Shown piece by piece: positions 9,853 through 17,420 of a DNA stretch of 64,000 bases (the stretch's first letter is position 1; each line of letters starts with the position of its first letter). Below the pieces are notes generated by a model, which did no database searches, was not told where the DNA came from, and saw only the letters and a list, made by a program, of their open reading frames with translations. Source of the stretch: an uncultured Desulfobulbus sp. (GTDB taxonomy: Bacteria > Desulfobacterota > Desulfobulbia > Desulfobulbales > Desulfobulbaceae); the NCBI RefSeq assembly GCF_963665445.1, contig NZ_OY762276.1:4458601-4522600 (forward strand). The letters run 5' to 3'. A program made the position numbers and the translations under genes.

Positions 9853-11367
9853 CTATGCGGCCCCTCCCGGGTGAGGCAAATGAATCTCGACAATGAGCCC
9901 GTGTTGATTATGGCGGTTGCGGATGGTGATTCGCCCGCCATGCTGTTGGACCACCTGATGGGCGATGGCCAGCCCCAGGCCGGTGCCACCGGTGTTTCGG
10001 TCCCTGGCCTCGGCCACGCGGAAAAAGGGATCCTTGAGATGCGGGATCGCCTCTTCAGGCACTCCCGGGCCATGGTCCCACACCTGAACGACGGCCCACA
10101 CCGAGGCGGCCTCATCGGTGGTACTGAAGAGGCGTACGTTGACCTCTGTTGTGGGGCGGGTGTAATAGGCGGCGTTACGGACCACATTTTCAATGGCCTG
10201 GTGGAGCAGTTCCTGGGAGCCGATCACCGCAAGGGGCTCCATATCGAGCACCTTGACGCTTTTCTGTTGGCCGCTGGTTTCAAAGCTCACATCCTCGGCA
10301 ATTTCTGCGATCAACAGGGGCAGATCCACCGCTGGCGTATCCTGATTGATGGTAAAGGCCTCGCTACGGGTCAGGGTGAGCAGCTGGCCGATCAGCGTAT
10401 TGAGTCGCTCCGATTCCCGGCCTATGCGGGCCAGGATGTCGTCCTCATCTGCATTAAAGCGTTTTTTGGCCAGCTCAAGCGCCAGGTTCAGTCGGGCCAG
10501 TGGGGAACGCAGCTCATGGGAGATATCTAAAAGCAGACGTTTCTGGCCGTTGACCAGTCCTTCCATGCGTTCGGCCATATGGTCGAAATCCCGGGCCAAG
10601 TCGCCGATTTCGTTGCCCGGTTTGCCCAGGCTGGCACCAACCCTGGCCGAGAGATCGCCGGCGGCAATCTGGCGGCTGATGCGGCGGAGGCGGCCCAGGG
10701 GGGAACTGAACGAACGCGCCAGCAGGTAGCAGATAATGCCTGCAACCGGGAGGAAGACCAACAAACGCACACCCTTATCGCCAACCCAAAACGACCAGAA
10801 AGAGCGCTCGTTTTGGCGGCGGGGAGGGGGCGGCATATCCCTCGTGGGCCCGATACCAGGGGGAGGCGGACGATCCATGCCTGGTGGGGGGCTATTCATA
10901 CCTGGTGGCGGGCCCAATCGGTGGAGGCCGATAACCTGATATACCTTACCCTCCGGCGATAAAAGCTCTTGAGCCACAATCAGTTTCCTGCCGTCATCAT
11001 CGATGAACGGGTGGTGGCTGAAGTCGGTTCTGTCCAGTTGGAAGAGCAGGTCTTGATTCAGGGGCGGTGATTTGGGGTAAACAATGCCATCGATGCGAAG
11101 GTAGAGCTTGGTCCGCATGGATGCCTCAATCTCATCGATGTAATTGACAAAGGCGGCGTTGCCCCGGTGCTGACGCATGACATAGGCGGCCTGGCCCATG
11201 AGCACCATGGAGCGGGCGATGTTGTTTTGCAACTGCTGCTGGAAATTATGGCGAAACGAATCGACCGAGCGGCGAGAGATGGAAAACATCACCAGACCGC
11301 TGATCAGTCCGGTGAGGAGAATGGTGAGAAAAAAGCTGAGCAGCAGGCGAAAGAAAATAGATCGCAT
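9853..11367 (-). CDS. CpxA-like sensor histidine kinase
   Basis: 504 residues. TM1 (about 7-29), a periplasmic sensor (about 30-195), TM2 (about 200-217), HAMP (about 220-275), a dimerisation helix with phospho-accepting H284 in DISHELRSP, and a C-terminal HATPase with DHGPGVPEE and GTGLGLAIAHQVVQQHGG. The architecture matches CpxA-type kinases. Unusually, the periplasmic end is a proline-rich tract at residues 153-182 with repeats such as PPPGMNSPPPGMDRPPPPG. It starts five bases after the response regulator stop and is translated from the same transcript. Confidence 0.9.
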   Translation of the reverse strand: MRSIFFRLLLSFFLTILLTGLISGLVMFSISRRSVDSFRHNFQQQLQNNIARSMVLMGQAAYVMRQHRGNAAFVNYIDEIEASMRTKLYLRIDGIVYPKSPPLNQDLLFQLDRTDFSHHPFIDDDGRKLIVAQELLSPEGKVYQVIGLHRLGPPPGMNSPPPGMDRPPPPGIGPTRDMPPPPRRQNERSFWSFWVGDKGVRLLVFLPVAGIICYLLARSFSSPLGRLRRISRQIAAGDLSARVGASLGKPGNEIGDLARDFDHMAERMEGLVNGQKRLLLDISHELRSPLARLNLALELAKKRFNADEDDILARIGRESERLNTLIGQLLTLTRSEAFTINQDTPAVDLPLLIAEIAEDVSFETSGQQKSVKVLDMEPLAVIGSQELLHQAIENVVRNAAYYTRPTTEVNVRLFSTTDEAASVWAVVQVWDHGPGVPEEAIPHLKDPFFRVAEARDRNTGGTGLGLAIAHQVVQQHGGRITIRNRHNQHGLIVEIHLPHPGGAA

Positions 11368-11372
11368 GAAAA

Positions 11373-12074
11373 TCAGGCTGTGGCGGCTGTACAGGAATAC
11401 ATATAACCGACACTGCGAATGGTCTTGATCCGTTCCACGCCGTTGATGTGATGGCCCAGTTTCTTACGTAGACTGCTGATGTGGACGTCAATGGAGCGGT
11501 CAAACATCTCCAGTTTGCGGCCAAGCACCTCCTGGGCCAGATCCTCACGGTTGACCACCTGGCCGATGCGCTTGATCAGGGCATACAGGAGGGAAAATTC
11601 GACTGCGGTCAAGGTGACCTCAGCCTCGTTTTGATAAACCGTGCGTGTGCCAATATCGATGGCAAGGTCGTCGGCAACGATTTTTTCCGGTGTACCCGTT
11701 TTCCGGCCCAGGCCGTTTTCTCCCCGCCGCTGGATCGCCCGGATGCGCGCCACCAGCTCGCGCGGGTTGAAGGGTTTGGGCAGGTAGTCGTCCGCCCCCA
11801 TTTCAAGGCCGACGATGCGGTCGACCTCGTCCCCCCGGGCGGTCAACATGATGACCGGCATGGCCGAGGTGCGGCGGAGCTGTCGCAAAAGATCAAATCC
11901 GCTGAATCCGGGCAGCATGACATCGAGGATAAGGAAGGCATATCCTCCGCTGAGGGCGGCTGCAAGTCCATCCTTGGCGTCGTTGATGGAAGTTACATCA
12001 AATTCCTCCTGCTCCAGGTAGGTTTTCAGCAGGTCGCAAAGCTCGGTGTCGTCGTCAATTATCAGGATGTTCAT
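11373..12074 (-). CDS. CpxR/OmpR-family response regulator
   Basis: 233 residues. The receiver has an acidic pocket (DDD, residues 7-9), phospho-acceptor D51 in LILDVMLPG and the conserved K in LPKPFNPRELVARI. The winged-helix DNA-binding domain carries FDRSIDVHISSLRKKLG and IKTIRSVGYMY. It pairs with the adjacent kinase. The divergent intergenic region contains TTTAC-N5-TTTAC, the reverse of the CpxR box GTAAA-N5-GTAAA, which suggests autoregulation. Confidence 0.92.
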   Translation of the reverse strand: MNILIIDDDTELCDLLKTYLEQEEFDVTSINDAKDGLAAALSGGYAFLILDVMLPGFSGFDLLRQLRRTSAMPVIMLTARGDEVDRIVGLEMGADDYLPKPFNPRELVARIRAIQRRGENGLGRKTGTPEKIVADDLAIDIGTRTVYQNEAEVTLTAVEFSLLYALIKRIGQVVNREDLAQEVLGRKLEMFDRSIDVHISSLRKKLGHHINGVERIKTIRSVGYMYSCTAATA

Positions 12075-12154
12075 TGGTACGTCCGTTAGAGTGAGTGTGA
12101 TTGTCTTTTTCGATCGACCACCTTAAAGCCTCTGTTTGAATAGTGGTTAGGTGA

Positions 12155-12169
12155 TTTACAGAAGTTTAC
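12155..12169 (-). promoter_or_regulatory. CpxR-type binding box
   Basis: Plus strand TTTAC AGAAG TTTAC; on the minus strand this reads GTAAA CTTCT GTAAA, an exact fit to the enterobacterial CpxR consensus GTAAA-N5-GTAAA. It lies 81 bases upstream of the regulator gene and about 65 bases upstream of the predicted start of transcription toward the EF-hand gene. An extra half-site GTAAA is at 12193-12197. Confidence 0.6.
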
Positions 12170-12214
12170 AATTATTGTCTGAGTGTTAACGGGTAAAACT
12201 CCTTAATATACCGA

Positions 12215-12220
12215 TATAAT
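12215..12220 (+). promoter_or_regulatory. Possible -10 element for EF-hand gene
   Basis: TATAAT with no good -35 hexamer at the right distance (GGTAAA sits there), as expected of an activator-dependent promoter. The CpxR-type box is centred about 65 bases upstream of the inferred start. This would give a leader of about 310 bases, in which I see no known riboswitch or gene. Confidence 0.35.
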
Positions 12221-12537
12221 CCGTAACCGGAATCAAAAAGATTTTTGGCCGCTTTGGGAATGAGGAAGCGCGTACTGCAATCTTACCCGATTACGCGGTT
12301 GACGTGGATAGGGAAAGCGCAGGCAACATTGGGCATGCTTGACAGAGAGGTGTTCAACTGTTGCGCATCGTTACCTTCTTCCAACCCAATGAGCATAAAT
12401 AGCCTCTTTGTTCACGACGATGTGAGAGGTAGCCCCCGATGCGCACGGGGAAAAATATGTTTGCCCCCGATTTCCTGCCAGGCGGGATGCCGTAGAAGGA
12501 AGGAGTGGGCAGCTAATACGTCTTAAGGAGGTGTATT

Positions 12538-13500
12538 ATGTCAGTCATCGGTATAGGCAGTAGCCTGAACGGCTACCCCATCACGCAGATGATGTCCAAC
12601 ATGCAGACGCGGGGCCCTTCAGAGAATGGGGGGGCGTCTGCTGCCAAGGAAAAACCGGACATGGCCCAACTGATTTCCAAACTGGATACGGACAGCAGCG
12701 GTAGTCTGGACACCAGTACGGAAATTCAAAGTCTGGCAGACACAATTACTGGGGTAACGGGTGTTTCGGACGATCTCAGTGAATTCCTTTCAACCTACGA
12801 CTCCGATGGCGACGGCAGCCTGAGCGAGGAGGAAGCGCTCAGTGCCTTGGAGGCCAATGCGCCCCAGGGGCCTCCTCCCCCAGGCGGTGGTATGGGCTCC
12901 TTTGAGGAAGATTTTGTCAAGGCGCTTGACAGTGCAGCAAGCGGCACCCTCGATTCGGATGATGTGAGCAAGATCGTTGATTTCATAAACGAAGCCACGG
13001 GAGCAGACCTGAACACGGAGGATGTTATCACGGAGTATGATGAAGACGGCGATGGCTCGCTCTCCACTGATGATGCAGTCGCTGCCATGGAGGCCAATCG
13101 TCCCGAAGGGGGAGCACCGCCGCCTCCTCCCGGTGGTATGGGGTCTTTTGAGGAAGAACTTGTCAGCTCGCTCGATGCCAACGGAGATGGCACCATCAGT
13201 GCTGACGAGGCAGAAGGTATCGTCAGCTTCATTAACGAGGCCACGGGATCATCCCTGGAAGCGGATGATTTTGTCACAGATTATGACGAGGATGGCGATG
13301 GTTCGTTCACCACTGACGAGGCCGTAGCTGCCATGGAGGATAATCGCCCAGAAGGTGCTCCACCCTCCGAAGGCTCGAACCTGACCGCCGTTGCCATGGA
13401 GACCTATATGGCAATGTCGGCCATGGGGGCATCCAATACCGGGGATCTTTTCACCATGATGCTGGGCGATGCCCAGGTGTCGATTAATCAAACCGCATAA
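12538..13500 (+). CDS. Six-EF-hand calcium-binding protein
   Basis: 320 residues, strongly acidic. Three tandem units of about 83 residues each hold a pair of EF-hand loops: 50-61, 88-99; 131-142, 168-179; 213-224, 250-261. Loops such as DSDGDGSLSEEE, DANGDGTISADE and DEDGDGSFTTDE have full sets of calcium ligands; the loop at 131 (DSAASGTLDSDD) is degenerate. Proline/glycine linkers (GPPPPGGGMG at 111-120, PPPPPGGMG at 195-202) join the units. No classical signal peptide is seen at the N-terminus (MSVIGIGSSLNGYP). A strong AAGGAGGT precedes the ATG. It is divergent from the CpxAR-like genes across a CpxR-type box, so it is probably part of that regulon. Confidence 0.88.
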   Translation: MSVIGIGSSLNGYPITQMMSNMQTRGPSENGGASAAKEKPDMAQLISKLDTDSSGSLDTSTEIQSLADTITGVTGVSDDLSEFLSTYDSDGDGSLSEEEALSALEANAPQGPPPPGGGMGSFEEDFVKALDSAASGTLDSDDVSKIVDFINEATGADLNTEDVITEYDEDGDGSLSTDDAVAAMEANRPEGGAPPPPPGGMGSFEEELVSSLDANGDGTISADEAEGIVSFINEATGSSLEADDFVTDYDEDGDGSFTTDEAVAAMEDNRPEGAPPSEGSNLTAVAMETYMAMSAMGASNTGDLFTMMLGDAQVSINQTA

Positions 13501-13541
13501 ACTCTGAGAGGCAAGGTGGGCAGGAAGCCTTCCACGCCGAC

Positions 13542-13580
13542 AAAAATGCCACTCCCGCTTGAGCGAGAGTGGCATTTTTT
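13542..13580. terminator. Bidirectional Rho-independent terminator
   Basis: A 13-base perfect stem (AAAAATGCCACTC, 13542-13554, with complement 13567-13579) bounded by A and T runs. It can end both the EF-hand transcript (plus) and the convergent prmA transcript (minus). Confidence 0.9.
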
Positions 13581-13619
13581 GTTGAACAGGCAGTGTGTAT
13601 GTGGGCGTGGTTGTCCTGC

Positions 13620-14549
13620 TTAAGTACGCTGAAACTGTAGAGCCACCCACTCATCCTGGTATTGGCGATTGAGCAGGGAAAAGCCCAGTGCTGTATACTC
13701 GCGGATGATATTTGCCTCCTGGTCGCCACTCAAGATGCCGGCCAGCACCAGATGCCCCTCCAAAGTGGTCAGTCTGGTGAGCGTCTGCGCCATCTCGATC
13801 AGCACGTCATGAACGATGTTGGCGATCACCAGGGGGAAGGTCGATGGCACCTGTTCCACCGGGGTGGTGCTGACCTCGATTTTGTCTGCCAGTCCATTGA
13901 GCGCAATATTTTCTCGGGCCACCCGCACCGCATCCAGATCGTTGTCGATGGCGACCGCCCGGCTGGCCCCGAAGAGGACCGCTGCCATGGCGAGGATGCC
14001 TGTACCTGTCCCCACATCCAGTGCAGCGTCGGTGTTGCCCTTGGCCATACTTTCCTGAATCAGGGCCAGTGCCATGCGGGTGGAGGCGTGCTGGCCGGTA
14101 CCGAAGGCCATGCCCGGATCCATTTCGATGACCTGCTCCCCCTCCTGGGGGACATATGTCTCCCAGGAGGGTTTAATCACCAGGTTGGGCACGATGGCAA
14201 AGGGCTTGAAAAACTGTTGCCAACTCGTGGCCCAGTCTTCATCGGCCATGAGGGCGGTGGTCAGTGTGGGCGTAGCCGCATTGTAGAGCGCGAAAAGATC
14301 TTTGAGCTGGGATGTCACCTCGGCCGTGACCGCATCTGCGGTTAGGGGGGGGGGCGGCTCCCCGGTGGGTTCTCCGAGTTGGAAAAAGCCGCTGATGGTG
14401 GCGCCGGCCTCGGTTTCCGGGCTCTGTTCAACTCCGGTGCCACTGAGGACTCCCAGCAGATCGGATGCCGATTCAAGGAGTTCGAGCGGACAAAAAAAAG
14501 AAACTTTCAGCCATTGGCTGGGACTGTCTGGGGTGTTGCCGGTCGTCAT
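13620..14549 (-). CDS. prmA: Ribosomal protein L11 methyltransferase
   Basis: 309 residues, the usual length for PrmA, which trimethylates L11 with S-adenosylmethionine. Motif I DVGTGTGILAMAA, the acidic loop AIDNDLDAV and the family-specific VIANIVHDVLIEM (PrmA equivalent of NILA) are visible. Also PSWETYVPQEGEQVIEMDPGMAFGTG, where the final GTG-H context is conserved in PrmA. It is transcribed toward the bidirectional terminator and seems to be a single-gene unit. Confidence 0.93.
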   Translation of the reverse strand: MTTGNTPDSPSQWLKVSFFCPLELLESASDLLGVLSGTGVEQSPETEAGATISGFFQLGEPTGEPPPPLTADAVTAEVTSQLKDLFALYNAATPTLTTALMADEDWATSWQQFFKPFAIVPNLVIKPSWETYVPQEGEQVIEMDPGMAFGTGQHASTRMALALIQESMAKGNTDAALDVGTGTGILAMAAVLFGASRAVAIDNDLDAVRVARENIALNGLADKIEVSTTPVEQVPSTFPLVIANIVHDVLIEMAQTLTRLTTLEGHLVLAGILSGDQEANIIREYTALGFSLLNRQYQDEWVALQFQRT

Positions 14550-14692
14550 GGTTGCATAGAGGAAAAATTGGGTGAGAGGCGCTCACAGGGAAATTTGCAA
14601 AATCTATCATACCCTGATTGCAAGGTGACAGCGAGTCTTTCCTGGTTGTTGCGGTCAATGGGGCGGCGGTACTTGTCAGACCAAATTGGTGA

Positions 14693-14721
14693 TTGACAAA
14701 ATTATCGTTTAACGATTACTT
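14693..14721 (+). promoter_or_regulatory. Promoter with palindromic spacer upstream of HsdR_N gene
   Basis: TTGACA (14693-14698), 17-base spacer, TTACTT (14716-14721). The spacer holds a 13-base palindrome ATCGTTTAACGAT (14704-14716) between -35 and -10, a classic repressor position. The -10 is weak. The remaining 210-base leader to the gene at 14932 shows no gene. Confidence 0.35.
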
Positions 14722-14931
14722 AAGTCTCCCTGTTGCTGGTCACTCAATTGCCCCAGGTGGAGTTGCGGCCAATCGTCGAGGGGGGACAAGCCGACATCAT
14801 CACCGCAGGATTACTGTCCTTCTGTTGTTCCCGCCGATGTGTTTCCGCCCCACGATTAGCTTATTGGAATATCGTCTCCGCTGCCTGCTCCAGAAACGAC
14901 AAACGCGCTTGCAACGATTTTTAGGTCTGCC

Positions 14932-15498
14932 ATGGTTGATACCTCAGGACACCATATCGTCTACGGTGAGCTGGAAGATTTTCTCACCGGAGAAATTTTA
15001 CCGGATACCGATGATGAGCGGGTTCGTCAGGATCTTGCCCGCCTGCTGGTTGAACAGCTGGGCTATCGCAAGGAGGAGCTGGAACCGCGGCTGCGCATCG
15101 TTTCCGAATACGCCAATCGGGTGGTCACCACCATTGAACTGACCGTATCCCTTGCGGGGAAACGGGTATTTATTCTCCGCTATGGACCAGGTTCCCTGGT
15201 CACCCGGGAAAAAGCCGCCATTGCCGCGGCGCGAATCCTGGATCCACAGTATCGCATTCCCCTGGCCGTGGTGACCAACGGTCGGGATGCTGAACTGCTG
15301 GAGACGGCGCAGGGCAAGGTCCTGGCCACAGGGATGGATTGTATCCCCACCAGGCAGCAGGCCGAGGCCTACAGGCAGCAGGCTGCCTTCGAGCCCTTTA
15401 CCGATCCGGAAAAGCGGGATCAGGCCCTGCGGATACTGAATGTTTTTGACCTGGATGTTTGCTGCTTTGGCACCAGTTGCAGTCCTCAGCCCAAGTAA
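14932..15498 (+). CDS. Orphan HsdR N-terminal-like protein
   Basis: 188 residues. ERVRQDLARLLVEQLGY and IPLAVVTNGRDAELLE match the N-terminal domain of type I restriction subunit R (HSDR_N family), here as a stand-alone protein without helicase, HsdM or HsdS nearby. In nuclease-active members the middle strand ends in a D...E-x-K signature; here the corresponding stretch reads KRVFILRYGPGS, so the catalytic lysine appears to be absent. Such stand-alone forms recur in delta-proteobacteria without a known function. The start has only AGGT as ribosome binding site. Next gene is 58 bases downstream. Confidence 0.65.
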   Translation: MVDTSGHHIVYGELEDFLTGEILPDTDDERVRQDLARLLVEQLGYRKEELEPRLRIVSEYANRVVTTIELTVSLAGKRVFILRYGPGSLVTREKAAIAAARILDPQYRIPLAVVTNGRDAELLETAQGKVLATGMDCIPTRQQAEAYRQQAAFEPFTDPEKRDQALRILNVFDLDVCCFGTSCSPQPK

Positions 15499-15556
15499 CA
15501 GCACCACGCGCCACCACGCAACAGTGCTGGCGAATCGCCGATAAACCTCTACCCGA

Positions 15557-16915
15557 ATGATAAACATGGAGAAAACAAGCGACTGGAGCAAGACGAGTTG
15601 GCACAATTTCCCTGCCCTGCAGCAACCCAAGTGGCCGGACAAGGAGAAATTTGATGAAATCGTGCAGACGATTTCTCAATTGCCCCCGCTGGTTTTTGCC
15701 GGTGAAATCAGGGATTTGAAGTCGATGCTCGCCAAGGCGGTCAAGGGGGAGGCCTTTTTGCTCCAAGGTGGCGACTGTTCCGAGGAGTTTTCCCGCTGTA
15801 CCGCACCCAATATCCGCGAAACCCTGAAAGTTTTGCTGCAGATGGCGGTTGTCCTGACCTATGCCGGGAACAAGCCGGTGGTCAAGGTGGGGCGTATCGC
15901 CGGCCAATATGCCAAGCCGCGTTCTGCGGATATGGAAAAGGTCAATGGAATAGAGATTCCCAGCTACCGCGGCGATATGGCCAATTCCGCCGAGCCGGAT
16001 GCCGCGGCACGTATTCCCGATCCGGAGCGGATGCTCAAGGGCTACTACCTGTCGGCTTCGACCCTCAATCTGCTGCGCGCCTTCACCCGTGGCGGCTTTG
16101 GTTCGCTCCATCGGGTCCAGGCCTGGAACCAGGAGTTTGTCAAACAGTCGCCCATGGGCCGTTCCTATGAACGTATGGCCAAGCAGATTTCCAATGCGAT
16201 CAAGTTCATGGAGACCATCGGTATCGAGACCGATATTCCGCGCTTGAAAGAGGTCCAGTTCTTCACCTCGCACGAGGCCCTGTTTCTCGGCTACGAGCAG
16301 GCGTTGACCCGGGAGGATTCCATCACCGGTGGCTGGTATGACTGTTCAGCGCACATGTTGTGGATCGGCGACCGGACTCGTCAGCTGGACGGGGCGCATA
16401 TCGAATTCCTCCGCGGTGTACGCAATCCTCTGGGAATGAAGGTCGGGCCAAATTACGATGTGGACAATATCCTCAGTATCATCGAACGGCTCAACCCGGA
16501 GAACGAGCCGGGTCGGATCACCCTCATCACCCGTTTCGGCTACAAGAACATTGAAAAATACCTGCCGCCGCTGCTGCGGGCGGTGAAGAAATCCGGTCAG
16601 CAGGTACTCTGGACCTGCGATCCGATGCATGCCAATACCTTTAAGGCGGAATCCGGCCACAAAACCCGCGATTTCGACAACATCCTTTCCGAACTGCGTT
16701 GCTTCTTTGAATTGCACTGGGTCGAGGGCACGGTTCCGGGCGGGGTGCACTTCGAGCTCACCGGTGATGATGTCACCGAGTGCATCGGTGGCGCACGTCA
16801 GCTTTCCGATGCGCAGCTCGGCCAGCGTTATCTGACGACCTGCGATCCACGGCTCAACGCCGAGCAGGCCCTGGAAATGGCCTTCCAGATTGCGGAGATG
16901 ATTCGCAGCAGCTGA
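15557..16915 (+). CDS. Class II 3-deoxy-7-phosphoheptulonate synthase
   Basis: 452 residues; condenses phosphoenolpyruvate and erythrose 4-phosphate, the first step of the shikimate pathway. Plant/actinobacterial-type (class II) hallmarks are present: LLQGGDCSEEF with the metal-binding cysteine, KVGRIAGQYAKPRS, RGGFGSLHRVQAWN and VLWTCDPMHANT, as well as GGVHFELTGDDVTECIGG. The length fits the family. An alternative ATG lies at 15566 (MEKTSDW). It follows the HsdR_N gene and converges on ptsN. Confidence 0.95.
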   Translation: MINMEKTSDWSKTSWHNFPALQQPKWPDKEKFDEIVQTISQLPPLVFAGEIRDLKSMLAKAVKGEAFLLQGGDCSEEFSRCTAPNIRETLKVLLQMAVVLTYAGNKPVVKVGRIAGQYAKPRSADMEKVNGIEIPSYRGDMANSAEPDAAARIPDPERMLKGYYLSASTLNLLRAFTRGGFGSLHRVQAWNQEFVKQSPMGRSYERMAKQISNAIKFMETIGIETDIPRLKEVQFFTSHEALFLGYEQALTREDSITGGWYDCSAHMLWIGDRTRQLDGAHIEFLRGVRNPLGMKVGPNYDVDNILSIIERLNPENEPGRITLITRFGYKNIEKYLPPLLRAVKKSGQQVLWTCDPMHANTFKAESGHKTRDFDNILSELRCFFELHWVEGTVPGGVHFELTGDDVTECIGGARQLSDAQLGQRYLTTCDPRLNAEQALEMAFQIAEMIRSS

Positions 16916-16950
16916 GGCTGCACGATGCGGCAATTCCCGGTGCGATCTGG

Positions 16951-17403
16951 TTAGATCGTTCCGGGATCAGTCGCGAAAAGAGCGACGATCTCGTCGCGGC
17001 TGGTGTAATCAAAGAGTCGCTGACGATTGCGGCTCTGCTTGAGGATTCGGCTGACCCTGGCCAGGGCCTGCAGGTATTCCCCCCCCTTGCCGGAAGGGGA
17101 GATCATCAACATGAACAGATACACATCGCGTTTGTCGATGGCATTGAAATCGATACCCGCCTTGCTTCGGCCGAAGCAGAGCAGAATGTCGTCCAGCCCT
17201 TCAACCTTCCCGTGGGGGATGGCCACCCCGTTGCCCACGCCGGTGGAGCCCACGGCCTCCCGTTCCAGCAAAATTTTATAGAGCACCTCTTCGGTAAACC
17301 GGCCGCATTGCGTGGCGGCCAGCCCTGCCAACTCCCGTAAGGCCCCCTCCTTGGTGGCGGCCTTCATATCCAAAATGATAGCGTCGCTTGTCAATTGGGG
17401 CAT
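16951..17403 (-). CDS. ptsN: PTS IIA-like nitrogen regulatory protein PtsN
   Basis: 150 residues from the ATG at 17403. EIIA-type fold with phospho-accepting histidine in GNGVAIPHGKVEG and ILLEREAVGSTGVGNG. It belongs to the nitrogen PTS branch that links phosphate flux with sigma-54-dependent and potassium-related functions. An upstream GTG at 17424 overlaps the rpoN stop (GTGA) and is an alternative start, but MPQLTSDAIIL aligns better with family N-termini. Last gene of the lptA-lptB-rpoN-ptsN cluster. Confidence 0.9.
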   Translation of the reverse strand: MPQLTSDAIILDMKAATKEGALRELAGLAATQCGRFTEEVLYKILLEREAVGSTGVGNGVAIPHGKVEGLDDILLCFGRSKAGIDFNAIDKRDVYLFMLMISPSGKGGEYLQALARVSRILKQSRNRQRLFDYTSRDEIVALFATDPGTI

Positions 17404-17420
17404 GAATCCGCCTACCTGGG

